A stretch of 64,000 bases of DNA from Vibrio tasmaniensis. Its GTDB lineage: Bacteria; Pseudomonadota; Gammaproteobacteria; Enterobacterales; Vibrionaceae. A model generated the notes under the pieces. The model was not told where the DNA came from, did not search any database, and saw nothing but the letters and a program-made list of their open reading frames with translations. Within the stretch, counting starts at the first letter, position 1. Every line of letters starts with the position of its first letter. Made by a program: the position numbers and the translations under genes. This document shows, piece by piece, positions 58,260 to 64,000 of this stretch. The stretch is taken from positions 868,001 to 932,000 of the forward strand of contig NZ_AP025510.1 of assembly GCF_024347635.1 (NCBI RefSeq), read 5' to 3'.

Positions 58260-58361
58260 ATGCAGCATCAAGAAATGATTCAACACAGTAATTTTGGCGT
58301 AATCAGTCGTACTTGGATTTTCTCTACCCTTTCTCTTCTGGGTATTCTTGCTCTAATGTAG
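58260..58361 (+). CDS. 33-residue small membrane protein
   Basis: A short frame, ATG to TAG, encodes 33 residues: a polar start (MQHQEMIQHSNFGVISR) then a hydrophobic helix (TWIFSTLSLLGILALM). An ideal AGGAGAG site lies 5 bases before the ATG, better than most genes nearby. I do not recognise a family. The single helix with a basic residue before it suggests an inner-membrane miniprotein. The next 237 bases to selO show no other gene and no clear terminator. Confidence 0.65.
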   Translation: MQHQEMIQHSNFGVISRTWIFSTLSLLGILALM

Positions 58362-58598
58362 CTATTTTTTGGCTCTATATTTTCAGTTTTTATTATGAAC
58401 ACACTTGTCAAAACGTCTTCAAAGTCAGAACTCTTTTTCTTATAAATGTGGCTTTTCTCATCAGGCTAGCCACTTAACTTTTCCTCTTCGTAAAACAGCT
58501 AAGTCATCTTCTCTCATAAGTTCATCGCGTAACCGCATCTGAAGTTGTTATCAAACTGTGATAATCTTAAATCATCTTTTATCTACAGTGTGCCTCTC

Positions 58599-60056
58599 AT
58601 GTCTGTCTGGGATTCTATTTCATTTAACAATCGATTTACTGCATTACCTCGACTGTTCTATACCCCAATTCAACCTACACCGCTCAGCAATGTCCAATGG
58701 CTCGCATGGAACCATAACCTTGCGAATGAACTCGGCTTTCCGTCATTTGAGGGGGCTTCCGAGGAGTTGCTTGAGACGTTATCTGGCAATGTTGAACCTG
58801 AGCCATTCTCGCCGGTAGCAATGAAATACGCAGGCCATCAGTTTGGCTCTTATAACCCTGATTTAGGTGATGGAAGAGGGTTGCTTTTAGCACAAGTTGT
58901 CGCTAAAAGTGGTGAAACGTTCGATTTACACCTGAAAGGTGCAGGAAAAACCCCCTATTCACGCATGGGCGATGGCCGTGCGGTTATTCGCTCAACGGTG
59001 CGTGAGTATTTATGTAGTGAAGCAATGGCGGGTCTCAATATCCCAACCACTCGCGCATTGGCAATGATGACCAGTGACACGCCTGTTTATCGTGAGAAGC
59101 AAGAGTGGGGTGCATTACTGGTACGTGCTGCAGAATCTCACATTCGATTTGGTCACTTTGAGCACTTGTTTTATACCAATCAATTAGCTGAGCATAAGTT
59201 ACTGGCTGATAAAGTGATTGAATGGCACTTCCCTGAGTGTTTGGATGCTGAGAAACCCTACGCTGCTATGTTTAATGAGATTGTTGATCGTACTGCGGAA
59301 ATGGTCGCGTTGTGGCAAGCGAATGGTTTTGCTCACGGAGTCATGAATACGGATAACATGTCGATCATCGGGCAAACCTTCGATTATGGCCCATTCGCAT
59401 TCCTTGACGAATACGATCCAAGATTGATCTGTAATCATTCGGATTACCAAGGTCGTTACGCTTTCAACCAACAACCTCGAATTGGATTGTGGAACCTATC
59501 GGCACTGGCGCACTCACTTTCTCCATTGGTGGATAAGGCCGATTTAGAGGCCGCGTTAGAGCAGTACGAACCACAAATGAATGGTTATTTTAGCCAGTTG
59601 ATGCGTCGTAAGTTGGGATTGCTTTCGAAACACGAAGGTGACAGTCGCTTGTTTGAAGCGTTGTTCGAGCTGATGTCGCAAAACAAAGTCGATTACCCAA
59701 GGTTCTTTAGAACGTTGTCGAACTTGGATACCTTGCCGCCACAGGACGTGATTGATTTGGTTATCGATCGCGAGGCGGCGAAGCTATGGGTAGATAACTA
59801 TTTACAACGCTGCGAATTGGAAGAAAGTTCAGTGGTAGAGCGCTGCGAAAAGATGCGACAAGTAAACCCGAAATACATCCTCAGAAACTACCTTGCCCAA
59901 CTCGCCATAGACAAAGCGGAACGCGGTGATAGCAGCGACATTGATGCTTTGATGGTGGTACTTGCAGATCCTTATGCAGAACATCCTGACTATGAACACC
60001 TTGCAGCTCTGCCTCCTGAGTGGGGCAAAGCCATGGAGATCAGTTGTTCTTCTTAG
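58599..60056 (+). CDS. selO: Protein adenylyltransferase SelO (YdiU)
   Basis: SelO is a pseudokinase-fold enzyme that transfers AMP from ATP to Ser, Thr or Tyr of target proteins, linked to redox control. From ATG 58599 it has 485 residues with family motifs ([75 protein letters not shown]). The extreme C-terminus is CSS; the Cys stands where eukaryotic SelO has selenocysteine. The frame is open upstream to 58545 but [13 protein letters not shown] is the usual start. Confidence 0.94.
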   Translation: MSVWDSISFNNRFTALPRLFYTPIQPTPLSNVQWLAWNHNLANELGFPSFEGASEELLETLSGNVEPEPFSPVAMKYAGHQFGSYNPDLGDGRGLLLAQVVAKSGETFDLHLKGAGKTPYSRMGDGRAVIRSTVREYLCSEAMAGLNIPTTRALAMMTSDTPVYREKQEWGALLVRAAESHIRFGHFEHLFYTNQLAEHKLLADKVIEWHFPECLDAEKPYAAMFNEIVDRTAEMVALWQANGFAHGVMNTDNMSIIGQTFDYGPFAFLDEYDPRLICNHSDYQGRYAFNQQPRIGLWNLSALAHSLSPLVDKADLEAALEQYEPQMNGYFSQLMRRKLGLLSKHEGDSRLFEALFELMSQNKVDYPRFFRTLSNLDTLPPQDVIDLVIDREAAKLWVDNYLQRCELEESSVVERCEKMRQVNPKYILRNYLAQLAIDKAERGDSSDIDALMVVLADPYAEHPDYEHLAALPPEWGKAMEISCSS

Positions 60057-60084
60057 CCTTTAATGATTCTTTGAGTCGCTAAGT

Positions 60085-60120
60085 ACAGATAGAGGTCACT
60101 AAGTTGTGATCTTTATCTGT
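60085..60120 (+). terminator. Long hairpin after selO, possible terminator
   Basis: A 15-pair stem with two G-T pairs (60085-60099 with 60106-60120) and a TAAGTT loop lies 29 bases after selO. The T run that follows is poor, so it may be a terminator, an mRNA 3'-end stabiliser, or both. Confidence 0.5.
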
Positions 60121-60213
60121 TCGTTCTTCTAACTTTACAAACATGTCAATAATCAAACATTCGGCTAGCCTATACACTGTGTGAATAAGTTGTAAATTTA
60201 ATAGGTTTGGGCG

Positions 60214-60942
60214 ATGCCAACAAATACTCGAATTCTCGTGGTGGATGATGATCAAGAAATCTGCGAGCTGCTGGAAGAGTACCTCACAAAATCGGGCTTC
60301 GATGTTTCTTCGGTGGGAGATGGTGTTGAACTCGAAACTTATCTGCAAAGCAATGGTTATCCAGACCTGATTCTGCTTGATGTGATGCTCCCCGGTGACG
60401 ACGGTTTTACCTTGTGTCAGCGAGTACGAAAGCAATCGAATGTGCCTATCATAATGCTGACTGCGGTATCGGATGAAACCGATCAGATTATCGGGTTGGA
60501 AATTGGTGCCGATGACTATATTGCCAAGCCGTTTAGCCCTCGTCAGTTAATGGCTCGAATCAAAGCGCTGTTACGCCGTGTTCAAGTAGTCGATGACAAA
60601 CCCAATGATGCACTGCCAAAGCAGATTATTTTTGGTGATTGGACGCTTGATACGCTCGCACATCGAATTTCCCACAATGAAAGCTCAGAAGAGATGGACT
60701 TGTCGGGCAGTGATTTTTCTTTGTTGATGTTGTTCTTAACTCGACCTAACGAAGTTCTCGACCGGGATACTATCTCTTTTGCGACCAGAGGCCGTGAAGC
60801 GCTGCCGTTTGAACGTGGTATTGATGTGCAGCTTAGTCGCCTGAGAAGTCGATTGGGTGACAGTGGCAAATACCCTCATTACATCAAAACCATGCGCGGT
60901 AACGGCTACATTCTTGCTGTGCCGGTTCAGTATGAACACTAA
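60214..60942 (+). CDS. OmpR-family response regulator (GltR-like)
   Basis: A 242-residue response regulator with a receiver (acidic pair VVDDD; phospho-acceptor D56 in LILLDVMLPGDDG; Lys in AKPF) and an OmpR-type winged-helix domain (about 135-238; FERGIDVQLSRLRSRLGDSG...IKTMRGNGYIL). It is followed by a histidine kinase and a sugar-binding protein, the same order as gltR-gtrS-gtsA of pseudomonads, where the pair controls glucose uptake. The name GltR-like is inferred from that order. Confidence 0.92.
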   Translation: MPTNTRILVVDDDQEICELLEEYLTKSGFDVSSVGDGVELETYLQSNGYPDLILLDVMLPGDDGFTLCQRVRKQSNVPIIMLTAVSDETDQIIGLEIGADDYIAKPFSPRQLMARIKALLRRVQVVDDKPNDALPKQIIFGDWTLDTLAHRISHNESSEEMDLSGSDFSLLMLFLTRPNEVLDRDTISFATRGREALPFERGIDVQLSRLRSRLGDSGKYPHYIKTMRGNGYILAVPVQYEH

Positions 60943-61014
60943 GCATGACCTACTGTTAATTAAGTAACGCTAATAAAATATTTCCAATGAAGTATTCCGG
61001 ATGAAATATCTCGT

Positions 61015-62460
61015 ATGAACTGGATGAGTTGGTTGAAACCAAATTCGTTAGTCGCAAGAACCTTATTGTTGACGCTGTTAGCCGTGGTAATAGCTCAGGG
61101 CATCGCAACGTCTATCTGGTATAGCGAATCAAAACACAAAGAGCTGGAAGGGATTCGTTCTGCCTCGTCGAGCATGGCGAACATGTTTGCTTCAACGGTG
61201 ACTTTTTTCCAATCTCTACCCGTTAAATATCGTCATATCGTGTTGGATCAAATACGGAATATGGGCGGTACGCGTTTCTTCGTTTCTTTCAATAAAGAGG
61301 CTTTGATTGTCGAGCCGATTCCCGATACCCGCTTAAAAACTGCCTCAATTGAGGCCATAGAAAGTGTTTTGAGTAGCAAACTCAATAAAGTGGCGTCAGT
61401 GCGGGTTGATTTCTCTCGTCCTGAGCACCTTCGTTTGCTCAAAAATGATATCTATTTAAGCGATCTCCCGCGATCGTGGGCACATCATACTTTAACCTTA
61501 GAGCCTCTTAATCCACCTATTTTGGTTGTTCAGATAGAATTGACCAGTCATGAATGGGTGTATATTGCGGCACTGTTGCCTGCGCCATACGTAAAGCTCG
61601 ACGATACGATTCTTGGTCGTGAGCAAGTCATTTTCTTAGTTTCCTCGACACTCATTCTGCTCGTACTTACCTATTTTATGATTCGTCGCCAGGTTCGCCC
61701 TCTTAAAAAGTTAGCAAGAGCGGCTAATGAGATGAGCATGGATATTCAGCAGCCTCCGCTTAATGAAGAAGGGGCAACGGAACTGGTCACTGCCACTCGA
61801 GCCTTTAATCGCATGCAGCAACGGATTCGTCGCTATGTTGCCGACCGAGAGCACTTGTTCTCGGCTATCTCCCATGACTTAAAGACACCAATAACACGTC
61901 TTAGGTTGCGTGCAGAGTTGTTGGAGAGTGAAGTAAAGAAAGACAAATTCAATAAAGATCTCGATGAACTTGAGATGATGGTTAAAGGTGCTTTGCAAGC
62001 GGTAAGAGACACCGATCTACACGAGAATAATGCCATTATTGACCTCAACGAAATGGTACTTTCTGTGATTGAATCTCATAACCAGTATCAGACAAAAGTT
62101 GAGTTCGAGCCTGTCGTCATTGAGCCACTAGTCGCGAAACCACTGGCGATTAAGCGTGTACTGACCAACTTAATTGACAACGCGGTTAAGTATGGTTCGT
62201 CAGCTGTCGTGGAAGTTAGTGGTGATGAGCTTTGGGTTGTCGTGACTATTCAAGACCGTGGTAATGGTATTCCAGAAGACAAGTTAGAGTTGGTTTTCGA
62301 ACCCTACTTTAGGTTAGCAACCGACGACCAAGGACACGGTTTAGGCCTCGGCATCTGCCGAAATATCCTGCACGGACATGGCGGAGATCTCATTATTCGC
62401 AACTCCCCCCAAGGTGGCTTGGAAGTCAAAGTCTATATCCCCACAGGCCTAGAAGTGTAG
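61015..62460 (+). CDS. Membrane histidine kinase (EnvZ/GtrS-like)
   Basis: A 481-residue sensor kinase: N-terminal membrane helix (about 14-36), periplasmic domain (about 37-200), second helix (about 202-222), HAMP, HisKA with H287 in FSAISHDLKTPITRLRLRAELLE, and an HATPase domain (NLIDNAVKYG; DRGNGIP; HGLGLGIC). It is the partner of the upstream response regulator. The periplasmic region has no motif I recognise, so the ligand is unknown; a sugar or sugar acid is likely from context. Confidence 0.92.
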   Translation: MNWMSWLKPNSLVARTLLLTLLAVVIAQGIATSIWYSESKHKELEGIRSASSSMANMFASTVTFFQSLPVKYRHIVLDQIRNMGGTRFFVSFNKEALIVEPIPDTRLKTASIEAIESVLSSKLNKVASVRVDFSRPEHLRLLKNDIYLSDLPRSWAHHTLTLEPLNPPILVVQIELTSHEWVYIAALLPAPYVKLDDTILGREQVIFLVSSTLILLVLTYFMIRRQVRPLKKLARAANEMSMDIQQPPLNEEGATELVTATRAFNRMQQRIRRYVADREHLFSAISHDLKTPITRLRLRAELLESEVKKDKFNKDLDELEMMVKGALQAVRDTDLHENNAIIDLNEMVLSVIESHNQYQTKVEFEPVVIEPLVAKPLAIKRVLTNLIDNAVKYGSSAVVEVSGDELWVVVTIQDRGNGIPEDKLELVFEPYFRLATDDQGHGLGLGICRNILHGHGGDLIIRNSPQGGLEVKVYIPTGLEV

Positions 62461-62490
62461 TGTAACAATCACGTTACATTGGAGTTACCT
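62461..62490 (+). promoter_or_regulatory. Candidate OmpR-type operator upstream of the sugar-binding protein
   Basis: GTTAC occurs at 62473-62477 and 62484-62488, an 11-base period expected for OmpR-family regulators. An inverted pair TGTAAC/GTTACA (62461-62466, 62473-62478) overlaps it. It lies just before a TTGTTT that could be the -35 of the downstream gene. Confidence 0.5.
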
Positions 62491-62570
62491 TTTGTTTCAA
62501 TCTTATCAATCAGAATAAGTAGACTCTTTATTGAACCGGACGTCGAGTCCGCTAAACATGGAAGATTATA

Positions 62571-63818
62571 ATGAAAATCAATAAAACCCTACTTACTCTA
62601 TCTCTTCTTGCTGCCTCAACATTTTCTCACGCTGGTGAAGTGGAAGTACTTCACTGGTGGACTGCCGGTGGCGAAGCGAAATCCGCTGCGGTACTGAAAG
62701 AGATGATTGAACAACAAGGCCATACTTGGAAAGACTTTGCAGTGGCTGGTGGCGGCGGTGAAAGTGCGATGACTGTTTTGAAAACGCGAGCAGTATCGGG
62801 CAACCCTCCATCTGCCGCGCAGATTAAAGGTCATGATATTCAGGAGTGGGGTGGTTTAGGTTTTCTAACGTCTCTCGATGCGACTGCAAAACAAGAACAA
62901 TGGGATGAACTACTACCAGAAGTAGTGACTAAAGTGATGAAGTGGGATGGCGAATATGTAGCAGTTCCTGTCAACGTTCACCGTGTTAACTGGCTTTGGG
63001 CAAACCCTGTTGTTTTAGAAAAATCGGGTGTGACGGTTCCAACGACATTAGATGAGTTCTTTGTTGCTGCAGACAAGATTAAAGCGGCTGGCTTCATTCC
63101 ATTGGCTCATGGTGGTCAACCTTGGCAAGACGCGACGGTATTCGAAGCAGTAGCTCTCGACGTACTAGGCAGTGAAGATTACAACAAAGCGTTCGTTGAG
63201 CTTGATATGGACGTGTTATCTGGCGACAAAATGGTGGAAGTATTCACCAAGTTCAAAAAGATGCGTGATTACATCGACAGCAACTCGCCAGGTCGTGATT
63301 GGAACGTCGCAACCTCAATGGTTATTAATGGCGAAGCCGCGATGCAAATCATGGGTGACTGGGCGAAAGGTGAATTTACTGCAGCAGGTAAAGTGCCGGG
63401 TAAAGACTACATCTGTGCACCAGCTCCTGGTACTGACGGCCAATTTACCTTCAATATCGATAGCTTTGCGTTCTTCGAGTTAAGCGACAAAGAGAACCAA
63501 AAAGCGCAGCAAGATCTAGCTAAAACCATTCTTACTAAAGATTTCCAAGAAGTCTTCAACCTTAACAAAGGTTCTATCCCTGTACGTCTAGATATGGACA
63601 TGTCTAAGTTTGACCAATGTGCGTTGGATTCAATGGCAACCTTCAAAGCGAGTGCTGAATCGGGCGATCTTGTTCCGAGTATGGCTCACGGCCTAGCGAC
63701 AACAAGCTACGCTCAAGGCGCTATCTATGACGTAGTGACCAACTTCTTCAACGAGAAAGATGCCGATCCGAAACAAGCGGCAGCTAAGTTAGCAAAAGCA
63801 GTGAAAGCGGCTATCTAA
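62571..63818 (+). CDS. Sugar ABC-transporter periplasmic binding protein (GtsA-like)
   Basis: A 415-residue solute-binding protein of the MalE/CUT1 type with a signal peptide cleaved near FSHA (residue 21), then [22 protein letters not shown]. It resembles GtsA, the glucose-binding protein of Pseudomonas, in the WW-T-x-GGE start and the AGGGGESAM and GGQPWQD stretches. The two-component pair upstream and a permease start downstream complete the gts-like order. Glucose or mannose is the likely ligand, by analogy only. Confidence 0.9.
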   Translation: MKINKTLLTLSLLAASTFSHAGEVEVLHWWTAGGEAKSAAVLKEMIEQQGHTWKDFAVAGGGGESAMTVLKTRAVSGNPPSAAQIKGHDIQEWGGLGFLTSLDATAKQEQWDELLPEVVTKVMKWDGEYVAVPVNVHRVNWLWANPVVLEKSGVTVPTTLDEFFVAADKIKAAGFIPLAHGGQPWQDATVFEAVALDVLGSEDYNKAFVELDMDVLSGDKMVEVFTKFKKMRDYIDSNSPGRDWNVATSMVINGEAAMQIMGDWAKGEFTAAGKVPGKDYICAPAPGTDGQFTFNIDSFAFFELSDKENQKAQQDLAKTILTKDFQEVFNLNKGSIPVRLDMDMSKFDQCALDSMATFKASAESGDLVPSMAHGLATTSYAQGAIYDVVTNFFNEKDADPKQAAAKLAKAVKAAI

Positions 63819-63853
63819 TCTAACTTGGTCTAACACCAAACCCCCAGGGTGGG

Positions 63854-63872
63854 TAGGCTCGTAGGGAGCCTA
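63854..63872 (+). other. Intergenic stem-loop between binding protein and permease
   Basis: TAGGCTC (63854-63860) pairs with GAGCCTA (63866-63872) over a 5-base loop and is not followed by a T run. In ABC operons such hairpins after the binding-protein gene often protect its mRNA and give it higher expression than the permeases. Confidence 0.55.
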
Positions 63873-63962
63873 TCTGCTCTTCACTCCCAATTCTAATATG
63901 CGTGATGCTGATGTGGTGCCGAAAGGTAAGCCATTGGCTCGATTGTGCAACAAGGATAAGTT

Positions 63963-64000
63963 ATGGAGCATGTTTTGACTGAGTCGACTCCAAAACCCAC
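63963..64000 (+). CDS. ABC-transporter permease, first codons only (partial)
   Basis: An ATG at 63963, with AAGGATAAG just upstream, opens a frame (MEHVLTESTPKP) that runs off the window. Position after the sugar-binding protein and the ribosome site suggest the first permease of the transporter (gtsB position). Too little is present to recognise the product itself. Confidence 0.5.
   Translation, partial: MEHVLTESTPKP

Overview
The window is chromosomal DNA from a marine gammaproteobacterium, almost certainly a Vibrio. The evidence is the polar-flagellum hierarchy genes flrA, flrB and flrC, the FlhF/FlhG polar-number pair, the ParC/ParP chemotaxis-array positioning genes next to cheW, and the order flagella - chemotaxis - ccm. 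The gene content suggests something near the Splendidus clade, but I cannot fix the species. No tRNA, rRNA, CRISPR array, prophage or intact insertion sequence was seen.

Layout. Positions 1-2892 hold the filament-cap end of a flagellin locus (end of flaG, then fliD, flaI, fliS). Positions 3119-7270 hold the regulators flrA, flrB and flrC. Positions 7403-21184 hold the basal-body and export genes from fliE to flhB. Positions 21502-26771 hold flhA, flhF, flhG and fliA, and 26802-34586 hold cheY, cheZ, cheA, cheB, parC, parP, cheW and a DUF2802 gene. Three good sigma-54 (-24/-12) sites lie upstream of fliE, fliK and flhA, so the long flagellar run is probably several transcription units. FlrA (sigma-54 activator) drives the middle genes, FlrB/FlrC drive later ones, and FliA (sigma-28) the last class. 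Positions 34865-41995 hold a complete cytochrome c maturation operon, ccmA to ccmI.

Positions 42114-51526 form a lipid-themed neighbourhood: mlaA (phospholipid retrograde transport), two tandem FadL-type outer-membrane fatty-acid channels, an ECF sigma factor with a membrane-anchored DUF3379 partner, and fadIJ (beta-oxidation). A FadR-like operator overlaps the probable fadI promoter. Between the sigma-factor gene and fadI lies a well-terminated, highly structured stretch with no gene on its strand; I propose it as a small RNA.

The right end holds an M16 protease, sixA, smrB, prmB, a LysE-family exporter, a 33-residue membrane peptide gene, selO, and an OmpR/EnvZ-type two-component pair followed by a sugar ABC-transporter binding protein and the first codons of its permease. 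That order matches the gltR-gtrS-gtsABCD glucose-uptake locus of pseudomonads.

The most unusual material is repetitive DNA placed inside otherwise conserved operons: a 26-copy hexamer encoding Glu-Pro repeats in ParP, 15-bp degenerate repeats in the flhA leader, 20-bp repeats between fliK and fliL, an 8-bp repeat between flrA and flrB, a MITE-like element starting on the parP stop codon, and an 83-bp tandem repeat after fadJ.
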